Source of the DNA: CAVSEK01 sp963726975 | GTDB taxonomy: Bacteria > Actinomycetota > Actinomycetes > Mycobacteriales > SCTD01 | Direction: 5' to 3' | Length of the DNA: 64,000 nt | Assembly (NCBI GenBank): GCA_963726975.1 | Contig: CAVSEK010000013.1 | Span: 806,001-870,000 of the forward strand | Shown here: piece after piece, positions 7,697 to 16,105 of the stretch | Layout: each line of letters starts with the position of its first letter | Position numbering within the stretch: the stretch's first letter is position 1 | Notes under the pieces: model-generated | Told to the model about the DNA's origin: nothing | The model's database searches: none | Seen by the model: only the letters and a program-made list of their open reading frames with translations | Translations under genes and position numbers: made by a program

Positions 7697-8583
7697 ACCC
7701 GCAGGGCGCTCCGCGAGCGGGCGCCAGGACCTCCCGAGCGCGGGTGACGTGCAGCGTGAGGTGCCCGTCGTCGGGCAGCAGGTGCGCGCGCACGCCGCGG
7801 CACGCCGCTCGGCGAGCCAGCGCCCGTGCGCGGGCGGGACCATGAGGTCCTGGTCGCCCTGCCACAGCGTCGACCGGCACGCGGACGTCCTCCGGCCGCG
7901 AACCCCCACGGCCGCACGAACGCGAGGTCGTCGTCGAGCCAGCCGTCGACGCCGGGCGCGAGCGCCGCGCGCGATGTCGTCGTACGCCTCCTGCGCCACC
8001 TCGCCGGTGAGCACGGCCAGGTCGGGCGGGCTGAGCACCGAGCGCAGCACCGTCGAGCAGCCCCTCGACGCCGCCGTCGCACGACCTCGTCGCGCCAGCC
8101 GGCCAGCAGCGGCGCGAGCGCCTGCTCGCCCCGCAGCGCCGCGCCGAACTCCTCGACGTTGCCCTCACCCATCCCGGCGAGCGGGTCGAGCCCCTCGGCG
8201 TCCCACGGGGCGACCGAGGCCACGGTCGCGACGGCGACGCAGCGGTCGCCGCAGAGCGCGCCGATCGCCAGGGCGTGCGGGCCGCCGCCGCTGCCGCCGG
8301 TCGTGGCGAACCGCGCGGCGCCCAGTCCGTCGGCCACGGCGAGCGCGTCGTCGGCGACGTCCGCCACGACGCGCCCCGGGCGCCGGGTGGAGCGGCCGTA
8401 GCCCGGGCGCGACCACGACGCCAGCCGCAGCCCCAGCGCGTCGGCCGCCGCCCGGTAGCTGCGGGGCAGGTCGTGCCCGCCCGGCGTGCCGTGCTGCACG
8501 AGCACGAGCGGCGCGTCCTCGGGACCGTGCACCTGCACGTCGAGCAGGCGGTCGCCCGGGGCGGGCAGGGGCAGGTCGGTCAC
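7693..8583 (-). CDS. Alpha/beta hydrolase (frameshifted)
   Basis: An alpha/beta-hydrolase-fold protein of about 295 residues. The N-terminal part is continuous: LVLVQHGTPGGHDLPRSY (oxyanion HG), SWSRPGYGRST and the nucleophile elbow GGSGGGPHALAIG (GxSxG with Ser in TTGGSGGGP). The C-terminal half is split among frames at about 8065, 7965, 7880 and 7800 but can be pieced together to LWQGDQDLMVPPAHGRWLAE (acid) and LLPDDGHLTLHV (catalytic His). The GTG start overlaps the chelatase stop by 4 bp, so it is translationally coupled to the siroheme genes, although its substrate is unknown. The 3' end overlaps the efeB stop. Confidence 0.75.
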   Translation of the reverse strand: MTDLPLPAPGDRLLDVQVHGPEDAPLVLVQHGTPGGHDLPRSYRAAADALGLRLASWSRPGYGRSTRRPGRVVADVADDALAVADGLGAARFATTGGSGGGPHALAIGALCGDRCVAVATVASVAPWDAEGLDPLAGMGEGNVEEFGAALRGEQALAPLLAGWRDEVVRRRRRGAARRCCARCSARPTWPCSPARWRRRRTTTSRAALAPGVDGWLDDDLAFVRPWGFAAGGRPRAGRRCGRATRTSWSRPRTGAGSPSGVPRRARAPAARRRAPHAARHPRSGGPGARSRSALRV

Positions 8584-9414
8584 GGGTCCTCCGGGTGGCT
8601 GTGGGGTTCCTGGGGCGCTCCGACGGCGGACTCGCGCCCGGGGAGCGGGACGCGGTAGAGGCAGACGTCGCAGTTCATCCGCACGTCGGCCCCGAGCGCC
8701 TCGTCGAAGCGCTCGAGGAGCAGCCCGGCGAGCGGGTCGCTGGCGCCCAGCGGTGCGGCGACGACGACCTCGAGCCCGTCGACCGAGCGCGCCTGCTGCT
8801 CCACGAGCGTGGGCAGCCGTCCCGGGCCGAGGAAGTAGCGGGCGACGGCGACCCGCCCCGCGCCGAGCCGGCGCAGCCGCTCGAGCGCCTCCGGGACCGT
8901 CGGGCCGGTCGTGCTCGCGAAGGCGACGTCGACGCTCGGCCAGCTGCGCCCCTCCCAGAGCAGCCGGGCCGTCGCGGCGACCTGCGCGTTGGCGTCCGGG
9001 TCGAGCGCGCCGCCGGCGACGAGGACGACCGGGTCGTCCGGCCGGGCGCCGGCCTCGCGCAGCCGCTGGTCGACGACCTCGACGAGGACCGGGTGCGGGC
9101 CGAGCGGCCGGCCGTAGCGCAGCCGCAGCGACGGCAGGGCGGCCCGGGCCGGCCTGCACGGACGCCGCGACGTCGGTCTTGCTGTGCGAGGCGGGCGTGA
9201 GCAGCAGCGGCAGCACGACGACGTCGTCGACGCCGTCCGCGTCGAGCTCGGCGAGCGCCCGGCGCACCGACGGTCCGGCGTTGTCGACGTACGCGTCCTG
9301 CGTCCGCAGCCCGGGCCGCGCGGCGGCCGCCCTGCCCAGCAGCGCGCGCACGCCCTCCTGCGAGCGGGGGTCGCGCGAGCCGTGGGCGACGGCGAGCAGG
9401 ACCGGGCCGCTCAC
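8580..9414 (-). CDS. Sirohydrochlorin chelatase (CbiX/SirB-like, one frameshift)
   Basis: About 278 residues forming two tandem CbiX-type modules. The N-terminal module has VLLAVAHGSRDPRSQEG (metal-binding His of the HGSR motif) and VVVLPLLLTPASHSKTDV (second His); the C-terminal module has VARYFLGPGRLPTLV. The enzyme inserts Fe2+ into sirohydrochlorin to make siroheme, the cofactor of the sulfite reductase encoded at 12 kb. One frame change near 9150 separates the modules. The GTG start overlaps the cysG stop by 4 bp, giving the operon cysG-chelatase-hydrolase. The last residues contain a CDVCLYR segment, typical of this actinobacterial version. Confidence 0.85.
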
Positions 9415-10570
9415 GCCGGGCACCGGGACGCCACGACCTCGCCGACGACGACGACCGCGGGCGCACGCACGTCCGCCGCGTCGACGGCGGCGCGCCCAGC
9501 GTGGTGACGACCGTGCGCTGGGTCGGCAGGCTGCCGTCCTGCACGACGGCGACCGGGGTGGTCGCGGCCCGCCCGCCGGCGACGAGCGCGGCGCAGCAGG
9601 CGGCCAGCCGCTCCACGGCCATGAGCAGCACCACCGTGCCGCCGAGGGCGCCGAGCGCGTCCCAGTCGACCGTGGAGCCGGGGTCGCCGGGCGGCAGGTG
9701 GGCGCTGACGACCGAGACCGACTGGTTGACGCCGCGGGCGGTGACGGGGATGCCGGCCAGCGTCGGCACGCCCAGAGCCGAGCTCACGCCGGGGACCACC
9801 TCGACGGCGACCCCGGCGGCCACGCAGGCCGCGACCTCCTCGATCCCGCGGGCGAACAGGTGCACGTCGCCGCCCTTGAGCCGCACCACGCGCCGCCCGG
9901 CCCGAGCCCGCTCGACGAGCAGCGCGTCGATGTCGCCCTGCGCCCACGAGGCGCCGCGGGCGCGCTTGCCCACCTCGACGACCTCGACGCCCTCGGGCAG
10001 GTCGACGACGGGCGCGAGCCGGTCGCGCACGACGACGTCGGCGGCGGCCAGCAGGCGCCGCGCGCGGACGGTGAGCAGCCCGGGGTCGCCCGGGCCGCCG
10101 CCGACGACCGCGACGCTGCCGGTGCCCGGTCGCGCGCGGCGCAGCGGCAGCTCCCCGGTCTCCACCGCGAGCCGCAGGGCGTCGCGGAGAGCCACCGCGC
10201 GCCGCGGGTCGCGCCCGGCGGTCACCGACACGACCACGTCGTCGACGCGCGCCACCGCCGGCACCCAGGCCGCCGAGCGCGCAGCGTCGTCGGCCCGCAC
10301 GCACCACACCCCCCGGCGCTCGCAGTCGTCCGCCACCTGCGCGTCCACCGCGCCGGTCGCCGTGACGACCAGCCAGGCCCCGTCGAGGTCGCCGGCGTCG
10401 TACGGCCGGCGGTGCACCTGTCCGGGCATGCCGTCCGCGACCTCGGGCGCGACGACCACGACCTGCGCCCCGGCCTCGGACAGGGCCGACGCGCGCCGCA
10501 GGGCCACCGCTCCCCCGCCGACCACGACCACGCGCCGGCCGCGCAGGTCCAGGTGCAGGGGGTAGGTCAC
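9411..10570 (-). CDS. cysG: Siroheme synthase CysG-like: precorrin-2 dehydrogenase and uroporphyrinogen-III methyltransferase
   Basis: A two-domain siroheme enzyme of about 386 residues. Residues 1-150 form the NAD-dependent precorrin-2 dehydrogenase domain (GRRVVVVGGGAVALRR). Residues 150-380 form the SAM-dependent methyltransferase: VAVVGGGPGDPGLLTVRA, the RLKGGDVHLFARG loop, and PGVSSALGVPTLAGIPVTARG. The first GTG gives the natural N-terminus TYPLHLDLRGR. A frame change near 9500 displaces the last 30 residues; the alternative frame continues naturally as AVDAADVRAPAVVVVGEVV and stops at 9411. It supplies sirohydrochlorin to the downstream chelatase, hence siroheme to the sulfite reductase. 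Confidence 0.9.
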
Positions 10571-10636
10571 CCGCCCAGGATGTCAGCCCCGACCGGGTGC
10601 GGCGCGCGGGCGCCGCGGACGCGCGACACTGCACCC

Positions 10637-11140
10637 GTGCAGATCTCCGCCAAGACCGACTACGCGCTGCGCGCGCTGTGCCACCTGGCGGTCTCGGGCG
10701 AGGGGCCGGTCAAGGCGGACGACATCGCCGCGGCGCAGGACGTGCCCCGCTCCTTCCTCGACGGCATCCTCATCGACCTGCGGCGGGCCGGGCTCGTCGT
10801 GAGCCGGCGCGGGCCGGTCGGCGGCCACCGGCTGGCCCGGCCGGCCTTCTCCATCACGGTCGCCGACGTCGTGCGCGCCATGGAGGGGCCGCTGGCGCTC
10901 GTGCACGGCTCGCGGCCCGAGGAGCTGGCGTACGCGGGGCCGGCCGCGCGGCTGCAGGACGTCTGGGTCGCGCTGAGGGCGGCGGTGCGCGGCGTGCTGG
11001 AGAGCACCACCGTCGAGCAGGTCGTCGAGGGCCGGCTGCCCGAGGGCGTGCAGGCGCTCAACGACGATGCCCGCTCGTGGGTGTCGGTCTACCCCCGGCG
11101 CAGCGACACCGGCGAGCCGGCGACGCCGGGGAGCCCCTAG
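10637..11140 (+). CDS. Rrf2-family transcriptional regulator
   Basis: A 167-residue Rrf2/IscR/CymR-type winged-helix repressor: VQISAKTDYALRALCHLAV, the recognition region AAAQDVPRSFLDGILIDLRRAGLV and the wing SRRGPVGGHRLAR. The only cysteine is in the first helix, so it has none of the three Fe-S ligand cysteines of IscR/NsrR; a CymR-like role as a sulfur or cysteine sensor fits better. It lies between cysG and cysC and is divergent from cysG, so both are plausible targets. The GTG follows a GACACT box by 6 nt, consistent with a leaderless transcript. Its stop overlaps the cysC stop tail to tail. Confidence 0.88.
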   Translation: MQISAKTDYALRALCHLAVSGEGPVKADDIAAAQDVPRSFLDGILIDLRRAGLVVSRRGPVGGHRLARPAFSITVADVVRAMEGPLALVHGSRPEELAYAGPAARLQDVWVALRAAVRGVLESTTVEQVVEGRLPEGVQALNDDARSWVSVYPRRSDTGEPATPGSP

Positions 11141-11712
11141 CGGGTGGTGCGGCCCTCGAGCAGGCCGCGCTCGCGCAGCACGCCGAGCAGCTGCTCGACG
11201 GACTGCTCGAGCGACTGCTCGTGCGTCGGCACGACGACGTCCGGCGAGGTCGGCGCCTCGTACGGGCTGTCGACGCCGGTCAGGCCGGTCATCTCGCCGG
11301 CGCGCTGCTTGGCGTAGAGGCCCTTGACGTCGCGCTCCTCGCAGACCTCGACGGGGGTCGCGACGTGCACCTCGAGGAAGGTCGCGCCGTGCTTCTCGTG
11401 CAGCGCCCGCACCGCGTCGCGGGTCTCGGCGTAGGGGCTGATGACCGCGGCGAGCACGAGCACGCCGTGCTTGGCCAGCGTCGAGGCGACCCAGCCGATC
11501 CGCAGCACGTTGGTGTCGCGGTCCTCGCGGGAGAAGCCCAGGCCCTTGGAGAGGAACTCGCGCACCTCGTCGCCGTCGAGCAGCTCCACCCGGCCGGTCA
11601 GCCGCGCGGCGAGGGCCTCGGCGACCGTGCTCTTGCCGGCGCCGGACAGGCCGGTCAGCCACACGGTCGCCCCGGCGGTGCCGGGGACGGTCTCGAACAG
11701 CGCGGTGCTCAC
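11137..11712 (-). CDS. cysC: Adenylylsulfate kinase CysC
   Basis: A 191-residue APS kinase that phosphorylates adenylylsulfate to PAPS. The P-loop GLSGAGKS is at residues 21-28, followed by the DGDEVREFL substrate loop, the GLGFSREDRDTN segment and the lid region EERDVKGLYAKQRAGE. Length is normal for stand-alone CysC. The GTG is preceded by an AGGAG ribosome site. No sulfate adenylyltransferase (cysD/cysN) is in the window. Because the nearby CysH looks like an APS reductase, PAPS made here may serve sulfotransfer rather than reduction; that is an inference. Confidence 0.92.
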   Translation of the reverse strand: MSTALFETVPGTAGATVWLTGLSGAGKSTVAEALAARLTGRVELLDGDEVREFLSKGLGFSREDRDTNVLRIGWVASTLAKHGVLVLAAVISPYAETRDAVRALHEKHGATFLEVHVATPVEVCEERDVKGLYAKQRAGEMTGLTGVDSPYEAPTSPDVVVPTHEQSLEQSVEQLLGVLRERGLLEGRTTR

Positions 11713-11891
11713 GGTGCGGCTCCTGTCAGCGGTCGTTCCGGAGCCGCGAGCGTACGGTCCGGTCCCCCTCCTCCTCGGCAGGTCCGGCCGCCGGGAACAC
11801 CCCCGGGCCGCCGGGCGCCGCACCGTGACGTGCAGCGTTCGGCCGGCGTGTGACGCACCTCGCACCGGGGTGCGGCCGGGCCGTGCTGTGC

Positions 11892-11897
11892 CACGCT
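11892..11897 (+). promoter_or_regulatory. Putative -10 box of the leaderless cysteine leader peptide
   Basis: CACGCT (nANNNT) lies 6 nt before the leader-peptide GTG at 11904, the same geometry as the other leaderless starts in this window. The 314-bp stretch 11713-12026 between cysC and the sulfite reductase holds this box, the leader peptide and nothing else I can identify. Confidence 0.5.
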
Positions 11898-11903
11898 GGA
11901 CGC

Positions 11904-11972
11904 GTGGGTGACGTCCTGACGCGGCGGCGCTGCGTGGACCTCATGCGGGTCAGCAGCGCGGCCTGTCGCTGA
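11904..11972 (+). CDS. Cysteine-containing leader peptide upstream of sulfite reductase
   Basis: A 22-codon reading frame from GTG to TGA whose product begins VGDVLTRRRCVDLMRV and ends SSAACR. It has the actinobacterial leader-peptide pattern RRR-x-VDL-x-RV-x-SA-x-C, with Cys at positions 10 and 21, the latter next to the stop. Such peptides precede sulfur assimilation genes in mycobacteria and streptomycetes and make expression of the downstream operon depend on cysteine supply through ribosome stalling. The sulfite reductase start is 54 bp further on. The frame is too short for routine gene finders. The match in position and pattern is strong. Confidence 0.8.
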   Translation: MGDVLTRRRCVDLMRVSSAACR

Positions 11973-12026
11973 GCCTCGAGCCCGGCCCCCCCGTACGACG
12001 CACTCCCCCCACGTCAGGAGACACCG

Positions 12027-13661
12027 ATGCCCGCCACCCGCGGACAGGGACAGTGGGCGCTCGGCTACCGCGAGCCGCTCAACGCCAACGAGCAGTCCAA
12101 GAAGGACAGCGACCCGCTGACCGTCAAGCAGCGGATCCTCGACATCTACGCCAAGACCGGCTTCGACGGGATCGACGGCGGCGACCTGCGGGGGCGCTTC
12201 CGCTGGTTCGGGCTCTACACGCAGCGGGCCGAGGGCATCCCCGGCGGCAAGACCGCCGTGCTCGAGCCCGAGGAGCTCGAGGCGCCGTACTTCATGCTGC
12301 GCATCCGGGTCGACGGCGGGCAGCTGACCGCCGAGCAGCTGCGCACGATCGGCGAGATCAGCACGACGTACGGCCGGGACGTGGCCGACGTCACCGACCG
12401 GCAGAACGTCCAGCTGCACTGGGTCCGCGTCGAGGACGTGCCGGCGATCTGGGAGCGGCTCGACGCCGTCGGCCTGGACACCACCGAGGCGTGCGGCGAC
12501 TGCCCGCGCGTCATCGTCGGGTGCCCGCTCGCGGGGGTGGCGCACGACGAGGTGCTCGACGCCACCGGCCCCCTGCAGCGCGTGCGGGACCGGTTCGTCG
12601 GCGACCCCGCCTTCTCCAACCTCCCCCGCAAGTTCAAGACCTCGATCTCCGGCTGCGCGCAGCACTGCACCAACCACGAGATCAACGACGTCGCGTTCGT
12701 CGGCGTCGTGCACCCCGAGCTCGGCGCGGGCTACGACCTGTGGGTCGGCGGGGGCCTGTCGACCAACCCCAAGCTCGGCCAGCGCCTGGGCACCTTCGTC
12801 GAGCCCGACCGGGTCGAGGAGGTCTGGGCGGGCGTCTGCTCGGTCTTCCGCGACTACGGCTACCGCCGCTCGCGCATGCACGCGCGCCTGAAGTTCCTGG
12901 TCGCCGACTGGGGCGTGGAGAAGTTCCGCTCGGTGCTGGAGGGCGAGTACCTCACCGCTGCCCTGCCCGACGGCCCCGCACCTGCGGCGCCGGACGACGA
13001 GCGGCGCGACCACGTCGGCGTGCACCGGCAGTCCGACGGCCGGTCGTACGTCGGCGCCGTGCCCCGCGCGGGGCGCACCAGCGGGCTGCAGCTGCAGCGC
13101 GTCGCGGCGCTCGCGGAGGCCTACGGCGACGGGCGCGTCGCGACGACCGCGCAGCAGGGGCTGGTCGTGCTCGGCGTGCCGGACGAGCACGTCGAGGCGC
13201 TCGTCGACGAGCTGGAGGCCGAGGACCTGCGGGTCCGCCCGTCGGTCTTCCGCCGCGGCACGCTCGCCTGCACCGGGCTGGAGTTCTGCAAGTTGGCGAT
13301 CGTCGAGACGAAGGCCCGCTCGGTCGACCTCTACACCGAGCTCGAGAAGCGGCTGCCGGACTTCGACGAGCCGATCACGCTCAACGTCAACGGCTGCCCC
13401 AACTCCTGCGCGCGCTTCCAGACCGGCGACATCGGGCTCAAGGGCTCGATCGTCGACGGCGAGGAGGGCTTCCAGGTGCACCTCGGCGGGCGGCTCGGCG
13501 AGGACGCCGGCTTCGGGCGCAAGTCGCGCGGGCTCAAGGTGACCGCCGACGGCGCCGCCGACTACGTCGAGCGGCTGCTGCGCAGCTACGTGGAGCACCG
13601 CGAGCCGGGCGAGAAGTTCGCCGTGTGGGCGCGCCGGGCCGACGAGGCGCTGCTGAGGTGA
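12027..13661 (+). CDS. sir: Ferredoxin-dependent assimilatory sulfite (nitrite/sulfite) reductase
   Basis: A 544-residue siroheme/4Fe-4S reductase converting sulfite to sulfide with six electrons from ferredoxin. The cluster-siroheme ligands are C415 and C421 (CTGLEFC) and C457 and C461 (NGCPNSC). Y64 in FGLYTQR and C156 in TTEACGDCP are 92 residues apart, the same spacing as the covalently linked Tyr69-Cys161 pair of M. tuberculosis NirA/SirA, which argues for a sulfite reductase of that type. The ATG start with upstream AGGAG is clear. It is followed with a 4-bp overlap by a zinc-ribbon protein and controlled by the cysteine leader peptide upstream. Confidence 0.93.
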   Translation: MPATRGQGQWALGYREPLNANEQSKKDSDPLTVKQRILDIYAKTGFDGIDGGDLRGRFRWFGLYTQRAEGIPGGKTAVLEPEELEAPYFMLRIRVDGGQLTAEQLRTIGEISTTYGRDVADVTDRQNVQLHWVRVEDVPAIWERLDAVGLDTTEACGDCPRVIVGCPLAGVAHDEVLDATGPLQRVRDRFVGDPAFSNLPRKFKTSISGCAQHCTNHEINDVAFVGVVHPELGAGYDLWVGGGLSTNPKLGQRLGTFVEPDRVEEVWAGVCSVFRDYGYRRSRMHARLKFLVADWGVEKFRSVLEGEYLTAALPDGPAPAAPDDERRDHVGVHRQSDGRSYVGAVPRAGRTSGLQLQRVAALAEAYGDGRVATTAQQGLVVLGVPDEHVEALVDELEAEDLRVRPSVFRRGTLACTGLEFCKLAIVETKARSVDLYTELEKRLPDFDEPITLNVNGCPNSCARFQTGDIGLKGSIVDGEEGFQVHLGGRLGEDAGFGRKSRGLKVTADGAADYVERLLRSYVEHREPGEKFAVWARRADEALLR

Positions 13662-13813
13662 GCGAGCGCGCGGCACCGATGTGCTGCCCGTACTGCGGCG
13701 AGGAGTCGATCCGCCCCTGGGGCGAGGACCCCGACCGCGACCACGCGCAGTGGCGGTGCGAGGCGTGCTCGCGGGTGTTCGTGCTGCGCTACAAGGGCAT
13801 GACCGGCCGCTGA
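13658..13813 (+). CDS. Small zinc-ribbon protein coupled to sulfite reductase
   Basis: A 51-residue protein with two paired-cysteine knuckles, CCPYCGEE and WRCEACSRVF, joined by an acidic loop, i.e. a zinc ribbon. Its GTG overlaps the reductase TGA (GTGA), so translation is coupled. Small proteins of this type follow the sulfite reductase gene in many actinomycetes and are sometimes loosely labelled insertion element protein; nothing here suggests a transposon. It may help assembly or electron transfer of the reductase, but that is inference. Confidence 0.75.
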   Translation: MSERAAPMCCPYCGEESIRPWGEDPDRDHAQWRCEACSRVFVLRYKGMTGR

Positions 13814-13933
13814 GTCCCGGGAGCACCGTCCGCACCGCAGACGTACGCCCCGAGCAGCAGGAGTTCCCGGCTGTCGAGCACCTCCACCACGCGTCGCACC
13901 CTGCGGTGTACCGGGGTCCGCCACGCAGGCCGG

Positions 13934-14656
13934 TCAGGCGTGCAGGCCGCACTCCACCTTGTCGCCGACCTGGGCCCAGCGGCCCGAGCGCGGGTCCTCG
14001 CCCGGCGCCACCCGGCGGGTGCACGGCGCGCAGCCGATGGAGGGGTAGCCGTCGTACTGCAGCGGGTTGACGAGGACGCCGTTGTCGGCCGTGTAGGCGT
14101 CGTACTGCTCCTGCGTCCACGTCGCCAGCGGGTTGACCTTCACCTTGGCGCGCCGACCGTCCCACTCCACGACGCCGACGTGCCGGCGGGTCGTGGCCTC
14201 GTCGCGGCGGATGCCGGACGCCCAGGCGGTGTACGGCGCGAGCCCGCGGGCGAGCGGCTCCACCTTGCGGATGGCGCAGCAGGCGTCGGGGTCGCGCTGC
14301 AGCAGCCGCCCGCCGTAGACCGCCTCCTGCTGGCCGACGGTGAGGACCGGCAGCACCGTGCGGACGTTCACGTCGTAGACCTGCGCGACGGCGTCCCGGG
14401 TGCCGAGGGTCTCCGGGAAGTGGTAGCCGGTGTCCAGGAAGAGCACGTCGATGCCCGAGGCGACGCTCGAGGCGAGGTGCGCGAGCACGCCGTCGCCCAT
14501 CGACGAGGCGATGACGAACCGGTCGCCGAAGGTCTCGTGCGCCCACCGCAGCACGTCCTGGGCGGGAGCGCCCTCCAGGTCGCGACCCGCCTGCGCCGCG
14601 AGGTCGGCCAGCGCGGCCGGGTTGTCCACCTTCTCGGTCACCTTCTCAGTCAACAC
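13934..14656 (-). CDS. cysH: Assimilatory adenylylsulfate (APS) reductase CysH
   Basis: A 240-residue thioredoxin-dependent reductase releasing sulfite. The nucleotide region is FVIASSMGDGVLAH and the substrate loop LFLDTGYHFPET. Two cysteine pairs, C126-C127 and C209-C212, are the 4Fe-4S ligands that separate APS reductases from cluster-free PAPS reductases; the catalytic cysteine is C236 in the C-terminal ECGLH. The GTG start gives VLTEKVTEKVDNPAAL; a second GTG five codons in is also possible because the GAGAAGGTGACC unit is duplicated. It converges with the zinc-ribbon gene and supplies sulfite to the reductase. Confidence 0.92.
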   Translation of the reverse strand: MLTEKVTEKVDNPAALADLAAQAGRDLEGAPAQDVLRWAHETFGDRFVIASSMGDGVLAHLASSVASGIDVLFLDTGYHFPETLGTRDAVAQVYDVNVRTVLPVLTVGQQEAVYGGRLLQRDPDACCAIRKVEPLARGLAPYTAWASGIRRDEATTRRHVGVVEWDGRRAKVKVNPLATWTQEQYDAYTADNGVLVNPLQYDGYPSIGCAPCTRRVAPGEDPRSGRWAQVGDKVECGLHA

Positions 14657-14752
14657 GATGGACCACAGCGCGCCGCCGGGCTCCCCTCTTCCAGGTATCA
14701 GGACGGCGGGCCAGCGCTCGTACGGGGGTCCGCCCGACCTCGAGGAGGGGCC

Positions 14753-14932
14753 ATGTGCGCCCACACCCCCCGCTGCCCGACCGCCGCCGACCCCGACCGC
14801 GACGCGGCGCGGGTCGTCGCCGACCACTCGGACCAGGGCTGGAGCCTGCTCTGCAACGGCGTCGTCGCCTTCGACGACGGCCTGGACCTGCTGCCCGACG
14901 GCCGGGTCGTGCGCCCGCTGCTGGCGGCCTGA
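14753..14932 (+). CDS. DUF5999 family small protein
   Basis: A 59-residue protein, MCAHTPRCPTA...DQGWSLLCNGVVAFDDGLDLLPDGRVV, which matches the small actinobacterial family DUF5999 (N-terminal CxHxPxCP pattern, central GWSLLCNGV, C-terminal acidic loop). The ATG has a good ribosome site (GAGGAGG). It stands between cysH (divergent) and the sigma-factor gene 61 bp downstream. The cysteine/histidine pattern suggests a metal site. Function unknown. Confidence 0.7.
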   Translation: MCAHTPRCPTAADPDRDAARVVADHSDQGWSLLCNGVVAFDDGLDLLPDGRVVRPLLAA

Positions 14933-14993
14933 GGTGCTGGCGCAGACCGCCCCGGCGGGAGCAGGATGGCGCCCCCCGGACCTGCGAGGAGCC

Positions 14994-15620
14994 GTGCCCG
15001 ACGTCGCCCGCCCTCCCGCGCCGGTCGCGCGCGCGGACCTGCGGGTGCTGCTGCAGCGCGCGGCCGACGGCGACCGCAGCGCCTGGGACGCGCTCGTCGA
15101 GCGGTTCACCTCGCTGCTGTGGTCGGTGGCGCGGGCGCACCGGCTGTCCGACGCCGACGCCGGCGACGTCGTGCAGACCACCTGGCTGCGCCTCGTCGAG
15201 CACCTGGGGCGCATCGAGGAGCCCGACCGGCTCGCCGGGTGGTTGGCCACGACGGCGCGGCACGAGTGCCTGCGGGTGCTGCGCCGGTCCGGGCGCGAGC
15301 GGCCGGCCGGTGACGGCGGCACCTCCGACGGCCCCTTCGACGTGCCCGACGCGGCGGGACCGCTCGACGCCCGGCTGCTCGCCGACGAGCGCGACGCGCG
15401 GCTCTGGGAGTGCTTCGGCGCCCTCACCGGCCGGTGCCAGACGCTGCTGCGGGTGCTGCTCGCCGACCCCGCGCCGAGCTACGCCGACGTGTCGGCCGCG
15501 CTCGGCATGCCCGTCGGCAGCATCGGCCCGACCCGGGGACGCTGCCTGGACCGCCTGCGGGCCCTGGCGGTCGAGCGCGGCCTGCAGGACACCGGGCTCG
15601 GCGAGGAGGTGAGGACGTGA
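14994..15620 (+). CDS. ECF-like sigma-70 family RNA polymerase sigma factor
   Basis: A 208-residue sigma factor with region 2 (WDALVERFTSLLWSVARAHRLSDADAGDVVQTTWLRLVEHL, then DRLAGWLATTARHECLRVLRR) and region 4 (CQTLLRVLLADPAPSYADVSAALGMPVGSIGPTRGRCLDRLR). The GPTRGRCLDRLR end of the recognition helix is typical of a group of actinobacterial ECF factors linked to CHAT-domain genes. The GTG follows GAGGAG. It overlaps the next gene by GTGA and therefore heads the sigma-regulator-CHAT unit. No conventional anti-sigma gene is present; the CHAT/TPR partner may take its place. Confidence 0.85.
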   Translation: MPDVARPPAPVARADLRVLLQRAADGDRSAWDALVERFTSLLWSVARAHRLSDADAGDVVQTTWLRLVEHLGRIEEPDRLAGWLATTARHECLRVLRRSGRERPAGDGGTSDGPFDVPDAAGPLDARLLADERDARLWECFGALTGRCQTLLRVLLADPAPSYADVSAALGMPVGSIGPTRGRCLDRLRALAVERGLQDTGLGEEVRT

Positions 15621-16105
15621 CAGGACCCGAGGAGGTGCTGCTCGACCCGTCCCTGCCGGCGGACGGCGGCGACCCGCTGCTCGCCCGCCTGCGGCGGCTG
15701 GCCGCAGAGGCCGACCCGCCGCCGGCGCACGTGCTCGAGGCCGCGCGGTCGGCGTACGCGCTGCGCGACCTCGACGCCGAGCTCGCCGCGCTCGTGCTCG
15801 ACAGCGCCGAGGCCGGCCTGGCGGGGGTGCGCGGCGACGACGAGGTGCGCCTGCTGTCGTACGAGTCGACCGGGCTCGGGCTGGAGCTGCAGGTGACCGA
15901 GCGCGGCGACCGGCGCGACGTCGTCGGGCAGGTGCTCGACGGCGACGGCGGGCCGGTCGTGGTGCAGACCGAGGACGCCGCGCACGAGGTGGCGCCCGGC
16001 GCGGACGGCGTGTTCGCCGTGCCCGGCCTGCCGCCCGGCCGCCTGCGCGTGCGCCTGCGCGGGCCCGGCGGCACGGCGGTCGTGACGCCCTGGACGAGCG
16101 TCTGA
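15617..16105 (+). CDS. Uncharacterised protein coupled to the sigma factor and CHAT protease
   Basis: A 162-residue soluble protein translated through a GTGA overlap with the sigma factor. Residues 20-75 are helical and acidic (LARLRRLAAEADPPPAHVLEAARSAYALRDLDAELAALVLDS); residues 80-160 are beta-rich (VRLLSYESTGLGLELQVTERG, GVFAVPGLPPGRLRVRL), resembling a carboxypeptidase-regulatory-like or Ig-like fold. No cysteine zinc site and no membrane segment, so it is not a typical ZAS anti-sigma factor. Position suggests it modulates the sigma factor or the protease. No named family recognised with confidence. Confidence 0.7.
   Translation: MTGPEEVLLDPSLPADGGDPLLARLRRLAAEADPPPAHVLEAARSAYALRDLDAELAALVLDSAEAGLAGVRGDDEVRLLSYESTGLGLELQVTERGDRRDVVGQVLDGDGGPVVVQTEDAAHEVAPGADGVFAVPGLPPGRLRVRLRGPGGTAVVTPWTSV

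Noticed and set aside
8486..11140. 884-residue plus-strand open frame ending in the Rrf2 regulator
   Set aside because: Only the last 167 residues are a real protein; the rest is antisense to cysG and the chelatase.
13658..13813. Insertion element protein
   Set aside because: Small zinc-ribbon protein coupled to sulfite reductase; no transposase, inverted repeats or target duplications.
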